Notes under the pieces: model-generated | What the model saw: the letters and a program-made list of their open reading frames with translations, nothing else | What the model was told of the DNA's origin: nothing | Database searches by the model: none | NCBI GenBank assembly: GCA_002118135.1 | Contig: BDIU01000261.1 | Location: 152,823 to 216,822 of the forward strand | From: Trebouxia sp. TZW2008 | Taxonomy: Eukaryota > Chlorophyta > Trebouxiophyceae > Trebouxiales > Trebouxiaceae | DNA length: 64,000 bases | Direction of reading: 5' to 3' | Translations under genes and position numbers: made by a program | Shown here: positions 52,760 through 64,000 of the stretch, in pieces | How positions within the stretch are numbered: the first letter of the stretch is position 1 | Layout: each line of letters opens with the position of its first letter

Positions 52760-55700
52760 ATGGACGCTGTGGCGACTGCTGCCGCTCCTGCGGCAAATGG
52801 ACCTGCAGACCCTGCAAGTGTAGTCTCTGCAGGGCTTGTGCAAACTGTGGCTGCAGAACAGGGAGCAGAAGGTCAGACAGCAGGCATAAGCGCTGGGACA
52901 GAAGCGTCTGCTGAGCAACTGATTGCTGTCCAAGATGCAGCAGGTAAAGGGATCGCTTGCTGTAAGGCAATGGCATCCTGCTCTCAGCATGCAACTGGGT
53001 GATCCAGACACGTACAAGCTCACGCACCTTTCTTGTGCCAGCCGTGCGGTACAGCACACATCAACATTTGTTTGATTACAGTTGAACCAGTCGCAGCTCA
53101 AGCTGAAGCAGCTGCTCCTGAGCCTTTGCCAGAACCATACACTTCACTGTTCAAGCAAGCCAAAGAGAATCCCACAGAGTTTACTACCTGGACAAGCCTG
53201 ATCAGTGCAGCAGAGAAGCTGGTGCGATGAGCTTGTCTGTTTCTACTGAAACATTACAGACCACTGCAACTCTGCAAGTCAATTTCTGCCAGCCTAGGTT
53301 TATGCACGTTTGCCTTGCTGCTAGGCTGACACTTTGCCCAAAACATCACAGGTGTCTGCGTAAGCCTTTCAGGCTGTGAACCACACAAGCAAACTCTGCA
53401 CAGGTGCCTGTGTTGATGACCCTGCCGGGATCTGGTATGGTGATGGTCTCAGATCATCTTGGCTGCTGCTAGCTATGTCAACTTGCTTCTCTTCTGCATC
53501 ATGCTGCATGGCCGGCCTGCTGCTGTTCTGCCAGCCTGCTGATTTGTGCCCTCCATTTGCTGATTTGTGCACTCCCTTCGCTGGTTGCAGGCAGATATAG
53601 GAAGACTCCGTCAGGTGTATGATGCCTTTCTTGCTGAGTACCCCCTGTGTTATGGCTACTGGAAGAAATATGCAGATGCAGAAGCAAAGTATGTGTCTCT
53701 TGAGGAGGCCAGTAATGTGTATGACAGAGGCGTAGCAGCAGTCCCTTACAGCGTGGACCTTTGGGGTCACTATGCAATGCATAAGCAGAAAGCAGGAGCG
53801 CCTGTGGAGGAGGTTGAAAGGTCAGCGAGCCAGCTGCGTCACTGGATATGACAAGTCAGATACAGTGACTTCTCTCTAAATGACTGCTTTAGTTCCAAAG
53901 AAACTTGTCCTTACATTGCATGTCCTTACTCAGGCGTACCATTGTAGTCAGAATGCAGTGAATGCTTTCCGACTGCATTGTCCTTACATCAAGAATGTCC
54001 TTGCAACGATTGTCCTTGCAAAGGGAAGTTCCTGTACTGTCTTTTGTTACATGCAAGTGCAAGATGTCTTAAGCATGCCTGCAAGCTCACACATCAAGCT
54101 TGGCAAGCTGCTTCACGACAGCTACAATACATGCGACAGGAGACTTTGGCATCAGCATGCCTTTGCATTCGACAAGCAGTCTGACTGCTGCGATGACATG
54201 CAGGCTGTTTGAGCGAGGCCTGGCGTATGTGGGCATGGACTACTTGTCTCATGGTTTGTGGGACAAGTACTTAGCATATGAGCTCAGCCTGGGTGCTCAT
54301 GCACACATTGCCCAGCTTTACTCACGTCTGCTCAGAATGCCTATTCAAAGGCTAGATGAGTATCGCACAAGGTGACTGCTGCATTGCATACATGCCATAT
54401 CTGTATCACCTCTGCTAGTTAGACTGTCATGCTACCAACCACCTGTAGGCAAGCCTGTCTACTCTGCAAAGGCAGACAGTGTTCATGGCATGTGACCATG
54501 GCCAGCTGGTCAGCAATCTCGCATCTGCAGCTTCTGGCAGCTCTGAGCCTGTTGAGAGCCATCAGCATATACAGCATTCTGTGATTGTAGCATCAACCTT
54601 TACTGAGGGTACAAGCTTTGACAGGTCACATGAGGGCAAATCCAGAGGATGCTGGGACATAAAATGCTTGGCGTTTGTGTGTCTGTCTCCGTGCTTTGCA
54701 TCCTATCAGCGATTGCATCCGCAGCAACCTTGTATACTTGGTCGACCCTGTTTCACCACCCCAATGCAGGTTTCATGAGTATGCTGCTGCGCACACAGCA
54801 GCAGAACTGGTGCCTGAGCAAGAAAGGGCAGCCATTGCTGGTCGCCTAGCTCAGCAGCTCAGGGATGAGCAAGCTGCTCAGGAAGCAGCCGCAGCTCAGG
54901 CCGCAGCTGCTGCAGCAGCAGCACAAGCAGCTGCAGAGGCCAGCGCTGCCACAGCTGCTCAAGTGGCTGCCAACACAGACACTGCTCAAGCCATGGACAC
55001 AACAGCCAGCGGCGATGATGCCTTTGATGCAGTAGCCCAGGAGACTGTTGCTGCTGCCAGCAACATGGCAGATGCACCCGCTGCTCCTGCTGCTGCTACA
55101 GTTGCAGACAGCACAGCTCCTGATGATGCCCCAGCAGCACCTGCTGGCCCTGATGCTGCAGCTACACAAGCCCCCACAGTGCTGTCAGTACCTACACCAG
55201 ATGACATTGCTGCCAGTGTGCTTGCTGGTGCGTCTGAGCCTGCAACTGTGGCAGCCAGTGTGCCGACTGGCACTGCACCTACAACAGCTCCTCCTGCTGT
55301 TGAAACCTCCTTGCCAGCATCTGTGCCTGCTGTTGGCGCTGCTCTGGTCCCACCACAAGACATATCAGCGGCTCAGCTGTCAGCGCCATCAGCAGACACA
55401 GACATGCCTCAGGCCACCATCCCACAGTCAGATGGCCCCGGCGATGATCCTATGGAGGTTGTCCAAGCAGCTTCTGCTGTTGACGCTGTCAGCACTGTGC
55501 CAATAGCAGGACTGCAAGACTCAACACCAGTGGCAGCAGAACCAACTGCTGCATTGCCTAGCACTCCAGCTGTTAGCACGCTTGATACAAGCATGTTATC
55601 TCCAGATCCCACTGCTGTGGCAACAGACCTAGCAGTGGCAACAGACTCAGCAGTTGCAGTAGACTCGGCCTTGACAACAGACCTAGCAGGGCAAGCTGCA

Positions 55701-57789
55701 GTGCCACCTTCAGCATCAGTAGTGCCAGAAGCGCCCCAAGAAGCTGCTCCCGTGGCAGCAGAGCCAGAGATCAGCGATGAGCAGATCAAGGCTGCTTGGC
55801 TGAGCTCTGTGGATGAGGTGTACACTGTGACAAAGGAAGAGTGGTCAAGGCGAAAGCCGTTTGAGGACGCCATCAAGCGGCCCTATTTCCATGTCAAGCC
55901 CTTGGATCTTGCTCAGCTGCAGAATTGGAGCAAGTAAGGGCCGGCGCTAGTGTATAGATGCTTGTTTGCATGCAAGTGTGTGTTTCAGATGCTCAGTTGC
56001 AAATCACTAACCACTAAGAGCCTGCACAACTGAGCAAATGCTTGTATGCATGCAGAAGTGTGTTTCTTATGCTGAGCTGCACAATTGGAGCAATTCAGAG
56101 CCTGCACAATTGTCCAGATGCCTTGTGTTTGCAAATGGTAGTCTCAGTCAGATGCATCATGCGTGACACAACAGCAACACAGATTGCTCACACTACACAC
56201 TGGCTATGTGCAGTTACCTGGACTACATTGAGGAAAAGAAGGATATTGGCATGATCATCAGACTGTATGAGCGGTGTCTTGTCGCCTGTGCCAGCTATCC
56301 AGGTACTGCTGTCACCTTGTGCACTGCAACCTGCTGATGCAGCACTACAGCAGTCATGACCATGAGCCTGGTGCGCGCAAATTCTGCCTTCTTATTTTGA
56401 TTGATCAAGCTGGCCATTGCTTGCAGTCAATAACGCCTTGTTGGCCAGTGCTTTGTCAATTCTCTGACTTCACAGCACCTGCGCAGGACATGCTTGCACA
56501 CCTGCACACTGTTCTGCGCTGTCCTTTCTTGCCTAAGCTGCAGCGTTTCTGCAGGAAAGCTGTATGAACAAAGAAGTGAACATGCATACCTTCCATGCTA
56601 CCAGTCATTGGCAAGTACAAGCCCCACATGCTGCTTCACCGTCAGGTCATTGCATGTAGCTCAAGCAAGACTTTATTTCATATGTTTTGCAGACTTCTGG
56701 ATGCGGTATGTGAGGTGGCAGGAAGTCAGCAGCAAAGCAGCAGCTCAAGTTGCTTTGGAAAGGGCCACTTCAGTGCACTGCAAGCGCAGACCTGACATCC
56801 AGCTGTTTGCTGCCCACTTTCATGAGACGCACGGCAACATTGACACAGCTCGCGCCCTTTTCAGGCTTGTCACACAGCGTTTGTCACCCACACTCATCTC
56901 AGGAGCTGTTCAACATGCCAACTTTGAGCGGCGACAGGGCAGCAAAGCAGCAGCCTGCACAGTGTATGACAAGTTCTTGGAGCGAGAGACCAGCCAGCAA
57001 TCTGCCACGTATGTCTTTGTTGTCATCCAGTACGTCAACGCACTGCAGTGGGGCTTTCAAGATACAGAGAAAGCCAGAGAAGTTTACAACTCTGCTTTGA
57101 AGAAAGCTCCAAGCAGTCTGACCCTCTGGGAGGGCATCATACACTTTGAGGAACATGTCCCTGGTGCAGACAGGATGACTCGTGTCCTGGATGTCTACAG
57201 CAGAGCAGTTGTGCCACCCTCAACAACTGCAGCCAAAAGCGACACAGCGGCCGGCACATCAACTGCGGTCAGTGATGCAGCAACCAATGGGCTGGGCGAA
57301 GAGAGCTCAGCCACAGCTGCTCCTACTGCAACTGCTGCCCCACAAGGCCTGACTACCTCAGAACGGGAACTGCTCAGCAACAGAGCAATTGATTTTGTTG
57401 ACATGCATGGGGATGCCAACTTGCTGAGCAAGACTGAGCAGCAGCATGCGCATAATTTCAAGCTGCCAGGCAAGATAGCGACCACCTCCATCTCACGCAA
57501 GAGGGGTGTTGAAGCTGTAGACAGCACAGCAAGCAAAGCGGCAAAGACGGCAGCCACTGCGACCCCTGCAGCGTCGGCTTCATATGCAGCTGCTGGGGCG
57601 TTGCCTGGGCCGCCAGCTGCAGGCGCTGCTCAGGCATCTGTTGCCATGTCTCAGGCTTACTACTCATCTGCTGCGCCCTACTATCAGTATCCTCAGGCCT
57701 ATCCCACAGCTCAACAACCTTACGCCTACCCTGCTGCCTCAGCAGCAGGAGGGGCTTCTGCCTATCAGTATGCTGGGTACTATGGCTGA
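52760..57789 (+). CDS. PRP39: Pre-mRNA processing factor 39 (U1 snRNP associated)
   Basis: HAT-repeat protein of the U1 snRNP that helps 5' splice site recognition in the nucleus. Seven exons in phase: 52760-52943, 53082-53221, 53591-53820, 54204-54371, 54770-55933, 56214-56302, 56693-57789; about 1023 residues. HAT repeats seen: AEYPLCYGYWKKYADAEAK, EEASNVYDRGVAAVPYSVDL, LYSRLLRMPIQRLDEY, then RRKPFEDAIKRPYFHVKPLD, YLDYIEEKKDIGMIIRLYER, DFWMRYVRWQE and DTARALFRLVTQRLSPT. The conserved PRP39 segment RPYFHVKPLD-NYLDY supports the family. An Ala/Pro/Gln/Thr low-complexity insert of about 300 residues (about 54860-55750) splits the HAT array, and the C-terminus is Ala/Tyr-rich like an RNA-binding tail. 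Only the family is certain; a role in the alga's many introns is inference. Confidence 0.92.
55905..56110 (+). repeat. Tandem copies of the donor end of PRP39 exon 5
   Basis: The exon end TCAGCTGCAGAATTGGAGCA (about 55912-55935) recurs around 55992 (GCTCAGTTGCAAATCACTAA) and 56073 (GCTGAGCTGCACAATTGGAG), spaced about 82 bases. The copies share downstream text with TGCTTGT.TGCATGCA. Confidence 0.7.
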
Positions 57790-60700
57790 GTCTGACTGCT
57801 TGTAATGCAACTGTTGCTGCGTATGCCTTGACCATAGCGTGGTCTGTAAGATGCAGGGCTGCTGCACTGCAGGGCCTACATGTAGTGACACGATGTGCGT
57901 CCCTCAACAGCACTGTCAGGCCACAGTCGTATGTGAGAGATGTTGAAGTGGTCTGCAATACTTTTGCGCCGAACTTTGTGTATGATGCACAGTGACATAC
58001 AGATATCAGTTTTGCCAGCCTGCTTTGAGAGTGCATACCATTGGATAAGCAAACAAGCAATGTGATGAAGCTGGCATGTGAGACACCCGTGAAGGCACGA
58101 CTGAATTATGCCACGTGCTGGATTACAGCCGTGATCTGTTGCTCGTGTACATGAATGCATCATGCTGTGCTTCAAGCGGCTGAGCGGTGTGCAAAATGTC
58201 GGCTTCGTTTATTCAGCATCTGCAATGTCACAATTGAGCAGTCAACGATGAGAGTAAATACAAATCCACAAACTGATTGACCCTTACGTATGGGCGAGTC
58301 CAGACTCGCCTGGCAGGCACAAGATGCTCCTAATGTGCAAGTCGAGCTTGGCAGCCAAAATTTGAACTTCAGCAACTTGCAGGCAAGTTTTAGCACTTGA
58401 GTACTTGCTGAATTCAGATTGCAATTGAGGCAGTGAAAGTCAATCAACACAACGAAAAAGACTGACAGAGCTAGACAAGCTACAGTACACTCTTAGCAGC
58501 AGCAGCACGTACACATTCAACCTAGCTAAATCAATGAAACGCTACTATCCATGATTTCTCCAGTAGCACTACACCGGCGAGTGCTAAATTAGCCGACTTA
58601 GGTCGTGAAACAAAACATGGAACAGAAATCAAGAATTGCAGTGTCAACACAATTGTCACCCAAACAAACCACAAGTCAGTACAAGCTTCGATCTGACACT
58701 CTTCAGATAAGAAGGGCAAGGCCTTGCTGGTGCAGCACCACAAAGGGGCGGGTGGGCAGCTTGCAGGTGAGCAGAGCGCAAGCATTCTATACCGTAACAT
58801 CTTTGGACAGGAAGGTAACAGCAACTTTGCTCAGACCAAATATCAAAAGTCATAACACCTTCCACCCTTCTCCCAATCACCTGCAGCATCGCAGGATAGT
58901 GAGCTAGCTGCCTCAGTGGCCAAGCATTTCATGCAGCAAAATTTTATGCAGATTCAAGTGCAACCGAAAGGGATGCAGCAACGAGTGCTATAAGGGGAAG
59001 TGAGCACAGTCTAAAATGATAAGGTCACAACACGAAGGGGAAAGAGTGCCACATACCAAAGCGTGTGGGCTCTTGACCCTTTGGTCCTCCATGCTCTCCA
59101 CGCTGTTGTATCCGCACCTGAGTGTCATATGTCTTCAGCAGAGACACACTTGCAAAAAGCAACTCGAAACTGTAAAGAGTGGAGCCAAGCCATGAGCAGC
59201 GTAGCCTGAGCAAAATCCAAGTAGAAGAGAGTGTAACACCTGCTCAGCAGCATCTTCCGCTTGCTCTTGCTCCTCTGCTTGTCTCAGCATCTGCTCCATC
59301 AACTCCTTCTCCGTCTTGTTTTGCATTGCAGAAGTGAAGGGGTCGACACTATGCTGCTGCTGCTGGCTCTGAGCAGGATCGCTTGAGCTGGCAGTCGTGT
59401 GCTGCAGGCGTGTGCGTCCCACAGCAGCAAACCTCGTCAGATCACAGCTTGTGCCGAGACCTGAAGAGCGGCTCGCAACATGCAGTAGACATCTGCGCAA
59501 CATTTGGATGACCGCCTGAGGCAGACCGCGAGGCTTGCTTACTGCAAACGCGCTACGTTGGCACCAGCCAGGCAGCATGCGCATTACTCGATGTCGTAAT
59601 TGGTGACTAAGTCCCTATGCGGAGGTTTCTCGAGTCGGTCTATGCACGCAAGGCCGTCAGAGGCACCTGTTCAGGCAGAAGCAACAGACTAGTCTTCGCT
59701 GGCTCAGCAAACACCCAGGGTGACGTCGCCGGCATGGTGTCTGATGCTAAGAAAAAGAAAGCTGCCGCCAAGAAAGTGAATGTACTGAAAAACATAGTCA
59801 AGAACGAGACAGCTGCCAACAAGGTCGCCGAAGAAGCCGAGAACATCAACTCAAATGGACAGACTGACACTGAAAATGGAGCGCCACTTGAACGACAGCT
59901 TGAGGAGATGGTTTTGTCGGAACGTACTTGCACGGGCATACTGACTTCGCACCCACAGTCTCGGGACATTCAGTTCGAGAATTTCAGCTTGCTTTTTCAC
60001 GGCCACGAGCTCATCAGCGACACCAATCTGGAGCTGAATTACGGCAGGTCAGCCCTGGTTCGCGCGACTCCTGACAGAGGTAGTGACCAACCACTTGTAG
60101 TGATCAACAGTGCCTGGGATGCAGGCGGTATGGGCTGCTGGGTCCTAATGGCTGTGGCAAGTCCAGTCTGCTCAAAGCTCTGGGCAATCGAGAAATCGAG
60201 ATTCCAGAGCACATTGACACATATCTGCTAGACAGAGAAATCGAGGCTTCAGACTTGACAGCTTTAGAAGCTGTGATGAAAGTCGATGATGAGAAAATTA
60301 GGCTTGAAAAGGAGGCAGAGCAATTGCTGCAGATATCTCAGGATGATCCAGAGGCACAGCTGCGATTAGAGGATGTATATGAAAGGTACAACTGTGCATG
60401 ACAGGCCTCAGCTTTCTTTGCTGCTTGCTACTTGGGTGGTTGGTCCACGCCTTGTGATTGATATGGAGCTTCACCTGGTTGGCTGACGAAGGGCAACTGT
60501 ACAGTAGTGTGCAGTTGCATTTGTCCTGGATAGACTTTTATTGACAGCCTGTATCATTCAGGCTGGACAATCCTCATGCATCTGGGAAAGTGTTTTATTG
60601 AGCGTCTGCATCTTTTTCAGGTTGGACAATCTTGATGCAGCCACCACAGAGGCCAGAGCAGCAAAGCTACTCCACGGTCTAGGCTTTGACACAAGGATGC

Positions 60701-63700
60701 AACATCAGAAGACCAGGGACTTTTCAGGAGGCTGGCGAATGCGGATAGCTTTGGCCAGGGCGCTGTTTGTTGATCCAACCTTCCTCATCCTTGATGAGCC
60801 AACCAACCACCTTGACTTGGAGGCGTGTGTCTGGCTGGAGGAAACCTTGAAAGGCTTCAAACGCATTTTGCTCATGGTCTCACACTCCCAAGACTTCATG
60901 AACGGCATATGTACCAACATCATCCACATGCACCAGAAGAAGCTGAAGTACTACGGAGGTACAAGCTTGCCGTCGTCGTGTAACGCTGAGCACAGTTCTG
61001 ACTATGATTTTAATAGTACACAGTAGAAACAGTACAGATTGTTCAAATTGAGAATAGCAGCAGCAGCAGCAGCAGTTGTACTTTGGAGCGACTCATGCAT
61101 TTGCTTGACAGCAATCAAGTGTCTATTCCAAGTCATCAGCAGCATTTGCAGAGCAGCCTGGCAAGGCCTACCTCCTGTATGCATTGCTGGTCACAGTAAA
61201 TGCAAGGATTTGGCAATGTTGCTCACAGCAAATGCAAGGAAACAGCAGATCAAGATCATTTCCTGATGCTGCTGACCTGACTACAGGTAACTATGATGCA
61301 TATGTGAGGACACGAGCAGAGCTTGAAGATGCACAGATGAAGAAGTTCAGATGGGAGCAGGACCAGATATCCAACATGAAGGAATATATTGCCAGATTTG
61401 GTCATGGCAGTGCCAAGCTGGCCAGACAAGCACAAAGCAAAGAGAAAACTTTGGACAAAATGGTCAGAGGAGGGCTCACAGAGAAGGTTCAGAGCGATCA
61501 TGTTGTGCGGCTCAGATTCACAGATGTTGGCAAACTCCCACCGCCAGTCCTCCAATTTGCAGACGTCACATTCGGCTACTCACCAGAGAGAATTCTCTAC
61601 ACAAATGTAAGTCTCACTTCTGACCTAGCATAAGGCTTGTCACGGGTCTCCTAGGCTTGTGTTTTGAGCACTACATGCGGCTCAGATCAAGAGATGTTGG
61701 CAAACTCCCACCGCCAGTGCTGCAGTTTGCAGTTGTCAACTTGGCTACTCACCAGAGAGGTTTCTCTACACAATGTAGCTCTCTGACCTAGTATATGGCT
61801 GGTTTGTGACAGAGATTTCTAGGCTCGCATTTTCAGCACTACATGCAGCTCAGATCTACAGATGTTGGCCAACTGCCATCTCCAGTCCTGCAGTTTGCAT
61901 TACATTTGGCTATTCAATGGTCTACAGAAATAAGCTGCAGCTCTGACCTTGCGCAGGATTGGCAACCCAGTTAAGTTGCAACAGGGTTGGCTGTCTTGGC
62001 AGTCTGAGCTTTTTGACTGCCTTCATGGCTGTTTGTTTTCATTCAACACTGCATGGCTAATTGTGACAACGTAATTGCAGAGCGGCGCTTCCGCTCTTCA
62101 CAGCATGATTTTGTCTGAAGCCTTGGCTCATTGCACAAGCTGCATGGAGCAGCAATCAACTGCTTGTCAATGCTTATTGAACAAGCTGTGTTAAGTCATC
62201 TGTGTTCTGCCTGTAAACGCAGGAGCTGCTTTTTGGCTAGGGTTTCAGCATATCAATCTTGTGCTTATTGCCAGGTCTCAATCGACTTCCATTTTCTAAA
62301 CTGAGGTTTGCTGAATCCAGCTTGCCCCTAGAGTTCAGCTCTGTGCAGTCCTGACACTGTATCAGGTTGTCCTTCAATGCTGTCATGCTGCAAGCTGAGG
62401 CAGCCTAGTGTTGCAGGTTGACTTTGGTGTTGACCTAGATTCAAGAGTGGCCTTGGTGGGTCCCAATGGCGCAGGCAAATCAACATTGCTCAAGCTCATG
62501 GTGGGGACCCTAGAGCCGCTTGATGGCATGGTCAAGCGGCATAACCACCTCAAGATAGGTCAATACCATCAGCATCTTACAGAGCTGCTAGATCCTGAAC
62601 TGACGCCCCTTGAATACATGGTGAGCCCATCTCTTGAGCTCTGCATAGCATACAAGATGGCATGGTCAAACGGCATCACCACCTCACAATACGCCAAAAC
62701 CACCAGCGCTGACCAGAGCTGCTGGACCCTGATTTGGCATTCCTGAAGTACATTGCGAGCTCATCGCTTCAGCTGTGCATAGCACGCAAGCTATTTGCTG
62801 CAGCTGTGCTGTTTCAGTGCCTGCTGAGACTTAATTATGTCTCATGAAACACCTGTTTGAGGCTGACATTGCATATACGTGCATATTGTGCTGTTTGCAT
62901 GCTGTGCACATCGTGTCCACACTTCACACGCTTGGGTTGTGTGCAGCCTTGCGTCAAGGTCACCTGCAATAGTGCTGCTGTTGCTGAAAGTGGCATCCAT
63001 GCAAGCAGTGAAGCGAGTGGTGCAGCTGTTTTCCTACGGCAAACAAAAATGTTGATGCGCATGTCAGCCGCTGTGTTGAGAAGCTCTGAGGCCGTCTCAA
63101 ATTGCAACAATCAATCAATCAATCAGTGTGTGCTGTTTTATGGACCCTTCCACTCAGTCATTAGCTGTGCTGTGCTAACTGCTCCGCTGCTGCAGATGAA
63201 GGAGTTTCCTGAAGCAGGGGGTGTTGAGAAGATGAGGTCGCAAGTGGGTCGCTTTGGTATCACAGGCAAGGCACAGACCTCCAAGATGGCTCAGCTATCT
63301 GATGGCCTTAGGAGTAGGGTGGTGTTCTCCTGGCTGGCCATGCAGACGCCACACATGCTTCTGCTAGATGAGCCTACCAACCATCTTGACATAGAGACAA
63401 TAGACTCCTTGGCCAAAGCCATCAATGGTAAGAGCTGTTGCAGCTGTGATGCAACAATGATTTCGGATGTTGAAATTGGTTCTCACTGATCAGAGGACGC
63501 TAACGGCTTGCTGTCTCCAGCTGATACTGTCAATAGCATCTCTTCAAGCAAAATCTCTGTTGCAAGCCAGCCGATATCTTGATCACTTCAGCTGCATCTT
63601 GACCATGTAGCATTGCAGCCTGCTTTGTTCTGTGCTATTCTCCTATTGCATTGCAGACTCAACGGCTTTCATTGCTTGCAGAATGGGATGGCGGTCTTGT

Positions 63701-64000
63701 GCTGGTGAGTCATGACTTCCGGCTCATTGACCAAGTTGCCAAGGAGATCTGGGTTGTTGCCAAAGGCGGTGTACAGCGCTGGGAAGGAGACATTGTCAGC
63801 TTCAAGCATCACCTTCGAGATACACATGCAGCTTTAAACTCGTGATGCCCTTTAGCTTATGTCATCCTGCCAGAGTCCTGTGTTGTGTAGAGGCTGTTGG
63901 TGTCAATGCATGAGGTAGTCTGTCCTAGCAGAGACAGCATCTCGTGTTCTCCCCTAATGGAGAGAGGCGTTCAAATTTTTACAACAAGACAACTGGGTGC

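Overview
This is an intron-rich nuclear segment, most likely from a green alga. The standard genetic code is used (TAA, TAG and TGA all end genes), introns are mostly 70-300 bases and GT-AG with a strong TGCAG acceptor, the green-algal polyadenylation motif TGTAA follows several genes, and the proteins resemble plant or algal families. I would guess Trebouxiophyceae, without certainty. Two N bases inside a poly-C run (24086-24087) mark an assembly gap.

Layout: the 3' end of a transaldolase gene (1-1062, +); a TPR protein (1670-3789, +); a large gene with Tudor-like segments (about 4034-10677, +); a NIPA-type magnesium transporter (11053-12996, +); an F-box/LysM protein (13722-15598, +); a small unknown protein (17193-17749, -); acireductone dioxygenase (19233-20645, -); a SWIM plus RING ubiquitin ligase (21797-26725, -) with a decayed LINE retrotransposon antisense in one intron (about 23440-25200); origin recognition complex subunit ORC5 (27207-30228, +); a 22-exon ABCC/MRP transporter (31046-45358, +); a membrane-anchored M14 carboxypeptidase (46241-50736, +); a GDP-mannose-type sugar transporter (51273-52393, -); splicing factor PRP39 (52760-57789, +); an SDHAF4-like assembly factor (58843-59584, -); and a translation-type ABCF protein of the ABCF1/GCN20 group (59734-63845, +). 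For most multi-exon genes the exon chain was solved by hand so that every junction keeps phase. The genes are housekeeping and unrelated; several lie head to head over short shared promoters.

The most unusual property is not a gene. At least six genes carry local tandem copies of exon ends, usually including a splice acceptor or donor, inside the adjoining intron, in various states of decay. The ABCC gene has about ten such events, the ABCF gene two, and the PRP39, RING, Tudor and F-box genes one or more each. One ABCC exon fragment has also moved, inverted, into an intron of the neighbouring carboxypeptidase gene. Some copies remain open and in frame, so they may act as alternative exons or splice sites; others have stops. 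The locus looks like a record of continuing exon duplication, and it will mislead automatic gene prediction.
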